64,000 nt of DNA from Tannockella sp964372125 (GTDB lineage: Bacteria; Bacillota_I; Bacilli_A; Erysipelotrichales; Coprobacillaceae), in contig CAYJPL010000009.1 in assembly GCA_964372125.1 (NCBI GenBank), forward strand, positions 1-64,000. The letters are read 5' to 3'. Made by a program: the position numbers and the translations under genes. Below, piece after piece: positions 25,825-32,831 of the stretch. A model generated the notes under the pieces. It saw only the letters and a list, made by a program, of their open reading frames with translations. It made no database searches and was not told the origin of the DNA. Within the stretch, counting starts at the first letter, position 1. Each line of letters starts with the position of its first letter.

Positions 25825-25853
25825 TTGACACTACAAAACTATTTTGTTACTAT
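25825..25853 (+). promoter_or_regulatory. Promoter of the surface-protein gene
   Basis: TTGACA (25825-25830), 17-nt spacer and TACTAT (25848-25853). A palindrome fills the spacer. Confidence 0.6.
25833..25847. promoter_or_regulatory. Palindrome in the promoter spacer, candidate operator
   Basis: ACAAAACTATTTTGT: perfect 6-bp arms around CTA, placed exactly between the -35 and -10 boxes. A protein bound here would block RNA polymerase. Confidence 0.45.
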
Positions 25854-25891
25854 TATATTAGATGAAGTTAATATAATATAAGGAGATAGAA

Positions 25892-28207
25892 ATGAAGAAA
25901 ACTAGGGTGATGAGTATATTACTAGCAGTTATATTAGTTTGCTTTTCTACAACGAATCACTTTGAGGCAAGCACGCCAGCAACACATGAAGTATCATCGG
26001 TTAGTGAAATAAATGATGCCATTGAAATGATTAATACTGACGGGGGAAAACATATTATTTCATTAAAGAGTGATATAACTATTAGTGATGAGCGTATAAG
26101 TGTATTAGAAAATGGAGAGATGACAGTTATTGGAAATGGCTATTCAATAGTCATGGATGGCGATAAATCACATTTTTTTGCGATAACGGGCAGTTCTACG
26201 ATACTAAATTTAGGTTCGAAAGATGATGCAAATAATACATTGTCATTATCACATATTAATACAACTAGCGGTTCGTCTTCAACAGCACTGAGCGGAAATA
26301 ACAATGCAACTATAAATATGTACGCTGGTGTAACAATTCAAGACTATGTTTCAAGTGGCTTTACGTTTGGTTCAGCAATTTCTATGGATTCATCAACGTT
26401 TAATATGTATGGTGGCATAATAACAAATTGTAAGTTAACTAATGATGGATATAGTGGTGCAGGAGTTTCAGGATTAAATGATTCAACAATCAATATACAA
26501 GGGAATTCTCAAATCACAAATAATACATCTGCTGGTAGTGGTGCAGGAGTATTTTTGCTTAGGTCAAAAGCAACAATTAGTGAAAATGTATTGATTGATG
26601 GTAATAGCTCTGGTTTGAATGGTGGGGGTATTTATGGTGATAGTTCAACGATTGAAATAAGTGATAATGTTGCTGTAACAAATAATAAATCAAGTAGTGG
26701 TTATGGTGGCGGTGTATTTGTCTTTAACGGTTCTAATGCAACTATTAGTGATGGGGTGAATCTAGAAAGTAATTCATCTGCTTATGGTGGTGGTATTACA
26801 TTATATAATGCAAATGCCACAATTGGTGATCGTGTTTCAATTATAAATAACAATGCAACAATAGGTGGTGGAATACTTGTGCTAAGTAGTACATTAGTGG
26901 CTGATGACACAATAAAAATTATTAACAACACTGCGAGTTCAACTGGAAATAATTTATTTTTCTACACGTTTGATCATACATTTACCCTAAATACAACAAC
27001 AGAATATGATGAAAATCGTATGCAACTTATTGATATTCGATATAGAAGTTCAAGTGGTGCATTAGATTTTGACATTACTGGTGTTGCAAGTGATGTGATT
27101 ACATCTAATGAACAAATTAATAAGTATTTTAGTTATGAAGTTCCTACACTGATGTTTGACATTGAATCCAATGCAAATCATCTAATACTTGTAGACTTTG
27201 TGGCAACAAAATTGCCAACCCCAACAGTGTCAATAGATTTTTATAATGAAACACTATCTGGCTTTAAACCAAATCAAAAATATACAATAAATGGGAGTGA
27301 GTTTACTGCAAATGCTTCTGGAACGATTGAAATAAATACATCGTATTTTAATTCAAGTATTGAAATTATAGCAATAGGGAACATGACAACTACACTAGAT
27401 AGCGATACACAAACACTAAGTATTCCAAACAGACCAGCAATACCTACTTACATACAAAACAGCGATGGAACTATTTCAACAGAAAGTGGTGTACAATATA
27501 GTGTTGATGGTGGAAAAACATGGACTCTGGTTGATGAAAGTGTGATTACTGGATTAGTACATGGACAAAGTGTATTGTTACAAAAAGTAGCAACTGATTC
27601 TAGTTTTTCAAGTGACGTTGCATCTTTAACTGTTGAAATTGTGACAAAATTACCAACGCCAACAGTATCTATAGATTTCTATAGTGAGATATTAACTGGA
27701 TTTATACCAAATCAAAAGTATATGATAAATGGTGAAGTGTTTTTTGCTAGCGATAGTGGAGAACTTAAAATAAATCCTAGATTATTTAATATTAATCTAA
27801 CTATCATTGCAGTTGGAAATGGAATTAATATACTAGATAGTGATGTGCAAACATTATATATCCCTAGTAGACCTACAAATTCAGATCATACAATAACAGA
27901 TGATGGAAAAGTGTTTATTGAAGCAGGGAATCGCTATAGTCTAGATGATGGAAAAACATGGACATCAGTTGAAAATACAACCGTGTTACAGCTTAATGAT
28001 GGACAAACAATCTTATTACAAAAAGAGGCAACAAACACTAACTTTATTGGAGAAATAGTCGAGGTGACTATTCAAATAGATGATATACTACCAGTAGATC
28101 CAAATTATCCTGTTACTGGTGATAATACTAATTTATGGTTTTTAGGATTAGCGATATTATCATTATCAGGGATAACTTCAAGAAAAGGTATTAAATACAT
28201 AAAATAG
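25892..28207 (+). CDS. Secreted beta-helix surface protein with tandem repeats and sorting signal
   Basis: 771 residues. A signal peptide (about 1-26, 'MSILLAVILVCFSTTNHFEA') precedes a right-handed parallel beta-helix region (about 60-360) with recurring 'GGGI/GGGV ... NNATI ... N' turns as in pectate-lyase-like adhesins. Two tandem 146-residue modules follow (439-584 and 585-730), each starting TKLPTPTVSIDFY and containing a 'Y-S-x-D-x-GKTWT' segment. The C-terminus has 'YPVTGDN' (739-745), a hydrophobic helix and a basic tail, a variant of the LPXTG sortase signal. It is probably wall-anchored; the ligand is unknown. AAGGAGA precedes the ATG. No sortase gene is in the window. Confidence 0.8.
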   Translation: MKKTRVMSILLAVILVCFSTTNHFEASTPATHEVSSVSEINDAIEMINTDGGKHIISLKSDITISDERISVLENGEMTVIGNGYSIVMDGDKSHFFAITGSSTILNLGSKDDANNTLSLSHINTTSGSSSTALSGNNNATINMYAGVTIQDYVSSGFTFGSAISMDSSTFNMYGGIITNCKLTNDGYSGAGVSGLNDSTINIQGNSQITNNTSAGSGAGVFLLRSKATISENVLIDGNSSGLNGGGIYGDSSTIEISDNVAVTNNKSSSGYGGGVFVFNGSNATISDGVNLESNSSAYGGGITLYNANATIGDRVSIINNNATIGGGILVLSSTLVADDTIKIINNTASSTGNNLFFYTFDHTFTLNTTTEYDENRMQLIDIRYRSSSGALDFDITGVASDVITSNEQINKYFSYEVPTLMFDIESNANHLILVDFVATKLPTPTVSIDFYNETLSGFKPNQKYTINGSEFTANASGTIEINTSYFNSSIEIIAIGNMTTTLDSDTQTLSIPNRPAIPTYIQNSDGTISTESGVQYSVDGGKTWTLVDESVITGLVHGQSVLLQKVATDSSFSSDVASLTVEIVTKLPTPTVSIDFYSEILTGFIPNQKYMINGEVFFASDSGELKINPRLFNINLTIIAVGNGINILDSDVQTLYIPSRPTNSDHTITDDGKVFIEAGNRYSLDDGKTWTSVENTTVLQLNDGQTILLQKEATNTNFIGEIVEVTIQIDDILPVDPNYPVTGDNTNLWFLGLAILSLSGITSRKGIKYIK
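27206..28081 (+). repeat. Two tandem 438-bp coding repeats
   Basis: 27206-27643 and 27644-28081 encode homologous 146-residue modules of the surface protein. They are clearly diverged at the DNA level, so this is an old duplication rather than recent slippage. Confidence 0.85.
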
Positions 28208-28217
28208 TTAAAAAACA

Positions 28218-28246
28218 ATTGACTTTTACATGATATAGTAATATAA
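28218..28246 (+). promoter_or_regulatory. Promoter of rplU-prp-rpmA
   Basis: TTGACT (28218-28223), 17-nt spacer, TATAAT (28241-28246). No terminator is evident between the surface-protein stop (28207) and this promoter. Confidence 0.8.
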
Positions 28247-28252
28247 TTCTTA

Positions 28253-28320
28253 TGTTGTAGACCTNNNNNNNNNNGTAATAAAGCGTAAGCTGCCTTGGTT
28301 GGCGAGTCTTAGAATATTAT
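28253..28320 (+). ncRNA. Probable ribosomal protein L21 leader
   Basis: The region between the predicted start site and the rplU ribosome binding site has conserved-looking structured sequence (AAGCGTAAGCTGCC, then TTGGTTGGCGAGTC), as in the L21 leader RNA of Bacillota that mediates autoregulation. The 10-N gap interrupts it, so the fold cannot be drawn. Confidence 0.5.
28265..28274. other. Assembly gap of 10 N in the rplU leader
   Basis: Exactly ten N. The true size is unknown; a stable hairpin in the leader could have caused the break. Confidence 0.95.
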
Positions 28321-28332
28321 AGGAGGTGCGAT

Positions 28333-28644
28333 ATGTACGCAATAATCGAAACAGGTGGAAAACAATTAAAGGTTGAAGCTGGAGATGCTATCTTTGTAGA
28401 AAAATTAAATGTTGAAGCAGGAGAAAAAGTAGTATTTGATAAAGTATTACTAGTTGGTGACAACACTGTAACTATTGGTGCGCCAATGGTTGAAGGTGCT
28501 ACTGTTGAAGCTACTGTTGAAAAACAAGGTAAAGAGAAAAAAGTAACAATCTACAAATATAATGCAAAAAAACATTATCATAAAAAACAAGGTCATAGAC
28601 AACCTTATACAAAATTAGTAATTGACGCAATTAACGTTAAATAA
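28333..28644 (+). CDS. rplU: 50S ribosomal protein L21
   Basis: 103 residues, full length. Starts 'MYAIIETGGKQLKVEAGD' and ends with the basic rRNA-binding part 'YNAKKHYHKKQGHRQPYTKL', both diagnostic of bL21. It binds 23S rRNA near L20. AGGAGGTG precedes the ATG. First gene of rplU-prp-rpmA. Confidence 0.98.
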   Translation: MYAIIETGGKQLKVEAGDAIFVEKLNVEAGEKVVFDKVLLVGDNTVTIGAPMVEGATVEATVEKQGKEKKVTIYKYNAKKHYHKKQGHRQPYTKLVIDAINVK

Positions 28645-28649
28645 TTACA

Positions 28650-28970
28650 ATGATAAAAATTACAATCAATAGAAATGACAATCTAATTTCTAAAGTAGAA
28701 ATATCAGGGCATGCCAACAGTGATAAACATGGTCAAGACTTAGTTTGTGCCGGTGTATCTGCTGTAGCAGTTGGTGTATTAAATACACTTGTTCAATACG
28801 ATTTTCTTAAAGAAGATATGGGTATTCTACAGATGAAAGAAGGATATATTAATATTGAAGTAAAAAAACATTCAAAAGAGATAACAATGATACTAGAGAC
28901 ATTAGTTACTTCTCTTGAAACAATTACGGAAAGTAATAAAAAATATATACAAATCAAGACGGAGGTGTAA
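28650..28970 (+). CDS. prp: Ribosomal-processing cysteine protease Prp
   Basis: 106 residues (YsxB family). The conserved 'ISGHANSD' supplies catalytic His21 and 'LVCAGVSAV' supplies catalytic Cys33. Prp removes the N-terminal extension of L27 in Bacillota and Fusobacteriota. It lies between rplU and rpmA as in other Bacillota and starts 5 nt after rplU without a clear ribosome binding site, suggesting translational coupling. Its last codons contain the rpmA ribosome binding site. Confidence 0.95.
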   Translation: MIKITINRNDNLISKVEISGHANSDKHGQDLVCAGVSAVAVGVLNTLVQYDFLKEDMGILQMKEGYINIEVKKHSKEITMILETLVTSLETITESNKKYIQIKTEV

Positions 28971-28973
28971 CAT

Positions 28974-29261
28974 ATGATGTTCAAATTAAATTTACAATTA
29001 TTCGCTTCTAAAAAAGGTGTAGGTTCTACGAAAAATGGTCGTGATTCTAAGTCAAAAAGATTAGGAGCTAAATTATCAGATGGGCAATTCTGCCAAGCTG
29101 GATCTATCATTTATAGACAAAGAGGAACTAAAATTCATCCAGGTACTAATGTATCTAAAGGTGGAGATGACACTTTATTTGCGACTGTTGATGGAATTGT
29201 GAAATTCGAAAGATTAGGAAGAGATCGTAAAAAAGTTTCAGTTTATCCAAAAGCTGCATAA
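28974..29261 (+). CDS. rpmA: 50S ribosomal protein L27 with cleavable N-terminal extension
   Basis: 95 residues. The N-terminus MMFKLNLQLF precedes ASKKGVGSTKNGRDS, the start of mature bL27. The extension matches the Prp cleavage motif (LxLQxF followed by A), so cutting is expected after Phe10. Mature L27 reaches the peptidyl transferase centre, and the extension must be removed first. Either of two adjacent ATGs (28974, 28977) may start it. Strong terminator after the stop. Confidence 0.97.
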   Translation: MMFKLNLQLFASKKGVGSTKNGRDSKSKRLGAKLSDGQFCQAGSIIYRQRGTKIHPGTNVSKGGDDTLFATVDGIVKFERLGRDRKKVSVYPKAA

Positions 29262-29262
29262 T

Positions 29263-29287
29263 AAAATCCCTTCATTGGGATTTTTTT
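29263..29287 (+). terminator. Terminator after rpmA
   Basis: AAAATCCC (29263-29270), loop TTCATT, GGGATTTT (29277-29284) and further T's. Confidence 0.92.
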
Positions 29288-29314
29288 GTTGAAATATAGA
29301 AACGAGGTGAAATT

Positions 29315-30598
29315 ATGAAGTTTATAGATAAAGCAAAAATTTATATCGAAGCTGGAAAAGGTGGGGATGGTGTAGTTGCATTCCGTAGAGAAGCCCATGT
29401 ACCAAAAGGTGGACCAGCAGGTGGAGATGGTGGAAAAGGCGGAAGTATTATCTTTGAAGCAACAACTTCACTAACAACGTTATTAGACTTACGTTATAAC
29501 CGTGTATACAAAGCATTGGCTGGACAAAATGGTATGCCAAAGAGAATGGACGGTAGTGATGCAAAAGACCGTATAATTAAAGTACCAGTAGGAACATTAA
29601 TTATTAATGAAGAAAATGGCAAAATACTAGCTGACTTAACAGAAGATAAACAACGTGCTACAATCGCTAAAGGTGGACGTGGTGGACGAGGAAATGCTCG
29701 TTTTGCTACATCTAGAAATCCAGCACCAACAATTTGTGAACGTGGTGAACCAGGAGACAAGTATGATGTAACTTGTGAGTTAAAATTACTTGCAGATGTT
29801 GGTTTAGTAGGTTTCCCATCAGTAGGAAAATCTACATTCTTATCTGTTGTTTCAAGAGCAAAACCAGAAATCGCAGATTATCACTTTACAACAATAGTGC
29901 CAAATCTTGGAGTAGTTCAAGCTAAAGATGGTCGTTCATTTGTAATGGCTGACTTACCGGGGTTAATTGAAGGCGCTAGTCAAGGTAAAGGGTTAGGACA
30001 TCAATTCTTGCGTCATATTGAAAGATGTCGTGTTATCGTACATGTTATTGATATGGGAAGTGTTGATGGAAGAGATCCGTATGAAGATTATGTAACAATT
30101 AATAAAGAATTAGAACAATATCAATACCGCTTATTAGAAAGACCACAAATCGTAGTTGCAAATAAGATGGATGAAGAATGTGCAGAGGAAAACTTAGCTG
30201 CGTTCAAGCAAAAAGTTGGACCAGATGTTAAGGTGTTCCCAATTAGTGCAATTATTCATGAAGGTGTTGATCAAGTATTATATTCAGTAGCTGATGAATT
30301 ATTATCTGCAAAATCATTCGAACAAGTTGATGACAGCGAAAATACTGTTCTTTACACAATGGATGATATTGATGAAAGACCATTTGTTATTCATAATGAA
30401 GGAAATGGTATGTGGAACATTTCAGGAGCTAAGATTGAACGTTTAGTTGCAATGTCATCATTAATTAGTGATGATAGTATTAAGCGACTTGCAATCAAAA
30501 TGCGTAATATGGGTATCGATGATGCACTGCGTCAAGCAGGTGCGCAAGATGGCGATAGTGTACGTATTCTTGAGTTTGAATTCGAATTCATGGATTAA
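29315..30598 (+). CDS. obgE: Obg-family GTPase ObgE/CgtA
   Basis: 427 residues in the complete three-domain layout: glycine-rich Obg fold (1-157; 'GKGGDGVVAFRREA', 'KGGRGGRGNARF'), G domain ('GFPSVGKSTFLS', 'DLPGLIEGAS', 'NKMDEE') and the C-terminal OCT domain (about 345-427, ending in acidic/aromatic residues) found in Bacillota. It acts in 50S assembly and the stringent/stress response. GAGGTG precedes the ATG. The order rplU-prp-rpmA-obgE is conserved; spo0B is absent, which suggests a non-sporulating line (inference). Confidence 0.97.
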   Translation: MKFIDKAKIYIEAGKGGDGVVAFRREAHVPKGGPAGGDGGKGGSIIFEATTSLTTLLDLRYNRVYKALAGQNGMPKRMDGSDAKDRIIKVPVGTLIINEENGKILADLTEDKQRATIAKGGRGGRGNARFATSRNPAPTICERGEPGDKYDVTCELKLLADVGLVGFPSVGKSTFLSVVSRAKPEIADYHFTTIVPNLGVVQAKDGRSFVMADLPGLIEGASQGKGLGHQFLRHIERCRVIVHVIDMGSVDGRDPYEDYVTINKELEQYQYRLLERPQIVVANKMDEECAEENLAAFKQKVGPDVKVFPISAIIHEGVDQVLYSVADELLSAKSFEQVDDSENTVLYTMDDIDERPFVIHNEGNGMWNISGAKIERLVAMSSLISDDSIKRLAIKMRNMGIDDALRQAGAQDGDSVRILEFEFEFMD

Positions 30599-30684
30599 AA
30601 TCATATATAATGAAACTGTATCTAATTTATTGATAAATTCAATAAATATAGGTATGGTTTTTTATTTATTACAATATTAAAAAA

Positions 30685-30693
30685 TGATATAAT
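30685..30693 (+). promoter_or_regulatory. Probable promoter of ruvA-ruvB (extended -10)
   Basis: TGATATAAT at 30685-30693 with a weak TTTATT at -35 spacing. Another TATAAT (30739-30744) lies close to the start codon. The 169-nt gap also holds a short hairpin (30626-30646) that is poorly placed for termination. Confidence 0.45.
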
Positions 30694-30767
30694 AGAAATG
30701 TTAAAACAAAAATGAAACTATATTATAAAAATATTGTTTATAATAGTATTATGGAATAGGAGCAAGT

Positions 30768-31334
30768 ATGTATAGTTATATAAAAGGAATAGTAGTTGAA
30801 ATTGGTTTAAATCATATTATTGTTGATAATCAAGGAATTGGTTACCAAATTCATGTAAGTAATCCGTTTGCGTTTAAAGTAGATAGTGAGATGCTTATCT
30901 ATGTATATCAACAAGTAAAAGAAGATGATCATATTTTATTTGGATTTGAAACTAAAGAAGAAAAAGATTTATTCTTAAAACTAATCTTAGTAAAAGGAAT
31001 CGGGTGTAAAACTGCAATTGGAATGCTTGCAGTAGGTGATATAAATAATATCATCAATGCGATTGAAACAAAAAATGTTGCATACTTAAAAAAGATACCA
31101 GGAATTGGTCCAAAAGCAGCGCAACAAATCATATTAGATTTACAAGGTAAATTTGCAGGACAAATTAATATTAATGTACAAGTGCATAATGTTGAATTAG
31201 ATGAAGCTGGTGAAGTATTAGTTGCACTAGGATATCGAAAAATAGATATTGATAAAGTATTAGATAAATTAAAAGGTGAAACAAGTGATACAAATGGTTA
31301 TGTTAAAAAAGCATTAAGTATGCTTGTTAAGTAG
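30768..31334 (+). CDS. ruvA: Holliday junction branch migration protein RuvA
   Basis: 188 residues: N-terminal OB fold ('MYSYIKGIVVEIGLNHIIVD'), tandem helix-hairpin-helix motifs ('LVKGIGCKTAIGML', 'LKKIPGIGPKAAQQIILDL') and a C-terminal UBA-like domain that contacts RuvB. It binds four-way junctions. ATAGGAG lies upstream of the ATG. ruvB follows after 8 nt. Confidence 0.96.
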   Translation: MYSYIKGIVVEIGLNHIIVDNQGIGYQIHVSNPFAFKVDSEMLIYVYQQVKEDDHILFGFETKEEKDLFLKLILVKGIGCKTAIGMLAVGDINNIINAIETKNVAYLKKIPGIGPKAAQQIILDLQGKFAGQININVQVHNVELDEAGEVLVALGYRKIDIDKVLDKLKGETSDTNGYVKKALSMLVK

Positions 31335-31342
31335 GAGGAGCT

Positions 31343-32341
31343 ATGTCAAGAAATGAAATATTAGATGTTACAATTGAAGACGATGAAAGTTCACTTCGAC
31401 CACAAAGTTTTAATGAATATATAGGCCAAACTGATTTAAAAGAAAATTTGAAAGTCTTTGTTGGAGCTGCAAAAATACGTGATGAAGCATTAGATCATGT
31501 GCTTTTATATGGTCCACCGGGGCTTGGAAAAACGACTATGTCGATGATTATCGCAAATGAGATGGGGTCAAATATAAAAATCACAACCGGACCAAGTATT
31601 GAAAAAACTGGTGACTTAGTTGCAATTCTAACTGCATTAGAGCCAGGTGATGTCTTATTTATTGACGAAATACATCGTTTAAATAAAGTTATTGAGGAAA
31701 TACTATATCCAGCAATGGAAGACTATTGTGTAGATATTGTTATTGGTAAGGAAGCGACTACACGTTCTGTACGTATCGACTTACCACCATTTACCCTAGT
31801 AGGGGCAACGACTAGAGCTGGTGACTTATCTGCTCCGCTTCGAGATCGATTTGGGATCCTATCAAAATTAGAATACTATAAAGAACCAGAATTAACTTCA
31901 ATAATTGATCGTACAAGTAAAGTATATCAAGTAGAAATGGATGATGATGCAAAACGTGAGCTTGCGATTCGTTCACGTGGTACACCACGTATCGCAAATC
32001 GTTTGTTTAGAAGAGTTAGAGATTTTGCACAGTTTTATGGTGATTCTAACATTTCAAAAGAACGTACGGTAGAAGCCTTAGAAAGACTAAAAGTAGATTC
32101 GCTTGGTTTAGATGATGTGGATCATAAATATTTACTTGGTATTATTCAAAGATTTAAAGGTGGTCCAGTAGGTGTTGAAGCTATTGCAGCATCAATTGGA
32201 GAAGAACCACAAACATTAGAAGATGTTTATGAGCCATACTTGTTACAAACAGGACTAATTAAAAGAACTCCAAGAGGACGTATTGTAACATCACTTGCAT
32301 ATAAACATCTACAAATCGTAGAACCATTAAATGATAAGTAA
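31343..32341 (+). CDS. ruvB: Holliday junction helicase RuvB
   Basis: 332 residues. Walker A 'GPPGLGKTTMS', Walker B 'LFIDEIHRLN', sensor 'GATTRAGDLSAPLRDRFG' and the winged-helix C-terminus 'GLIKRTPRGR' are all present. With RuvA it drives branch migration. AGGAGG lies just after the ruvA stop. A terminator follows. Confidence 0.98.
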   Translation: MSRNEILDVTIEDDESSLRPQSFNEYIGQTDLKENLKVFVGAAKIRDEALDHVLLYGPPGLGKTTMSMIIANEMGSNIKITTGPSIEKTGDLVAILTALEPGDVLFIDEIHRLNKVIEEILYPAMEDYCVDIVIGKEATTRSVRIDLPPFTLVGATTRAGDLSAPLRDRFGILSKLEYYKEPELTSIIDRTSKVYQVEMDDDAKRELAIRSRGTPRIANRLFRRVRDFAQFYGDSNISKERTVEALERLKVDSLGLDDVDHKYLLGIIQRFKGGPVGVEAIAASIGEEPQTLEDVYEPYLLQTGLIKRTPRGRIVTSLAYKHLQIVEPLNDK

Positions 32342-32367
32342 AGGATAGAATATACTATCCTTTTTTT
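32341..32367 (+). terminator. Terminator after ruvB
   Basis: AAGGATAG (32341-32348) and CTATCCTT (32355-32362) around AATATA, then T's. It begins at the last base of the ruvB stop codon. comEA starts 12 nt later, so some read-through is likely. Confidence 0.85.
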
Positions 32368-32378
32368 GAGGTGATTTT

Positions 32379-32831
32379 ATGAAAAAAACAGAGATTATAC
32401 TAATACTTCTATTATTTTTTGTTGCATCAGTTTACCATTTTGTAACTCCAGAAACAATCAATGATGACTCAAATGTTGAAATAATAATACATGTAGAAGG
32501 GAAGTATCAAGAAAAAATAGTGTTTAATAAGATACCATCGGTAGATGATGTTTTAAAGCATTATAAACTAGAAAATATATATAGCTATAATACTAAAAAA
32601 ATATTAGAACATAATCAAACATTCTATATCCCTATAGAAAAGCTTAATATTTCATTAAATAATGCAACAATCGAACAGTTAGATACGTTACCGGGTGTTG
32701 GAATAGCGACTGCAACTAAAATTATCGAATATCGAAGTAACTATAAATTTGAGATATTCGAAGACTTACAAAATGTAGATGGTATAGGTTATAAGAAATA
32801 CTTAGAATTAAGAAAGTACGTATGGCTATAA
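32379..32831 (+). CDS. comEA: Competence DNA receptor ComEA
   Basis: 150 residues. One N-terminal transmembrane helix (about 4-22) anchors an extracellular SLBB-like beta part and a C-terminal helix-hairpin-helix DNA-binding domain ('LNNATIEQLDTLPGVGIAT', 'NVDGIGYKKYLEL'). It binds incoming DNA at the cell surface in natural transformation. GAGGTG precedes the ATG. It overlaps comEC by 10 nt. comEB is absent, as in many lineages. Confidence 0.92.
   Translation: MKKTEIILILLLFFVASVYHFVTPETINDDSNVEIIIHVEGKYQEKIVFNKIPSVDDVLKHYKLENIYSYNTKKILEHNQTFYIPIEKLNISLNNATIEQLDTLPGVGIATATKIIEYRSNYKFEIFEDLQNVDGIGYKKYLELRKYVWL

Noticed and set aside
30626..30646. TTTATTGA/TCAATAAA hairpin after obgE as a terminator
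   Set aside because: Weak A-T stem and the T run starts about 10 nt later.
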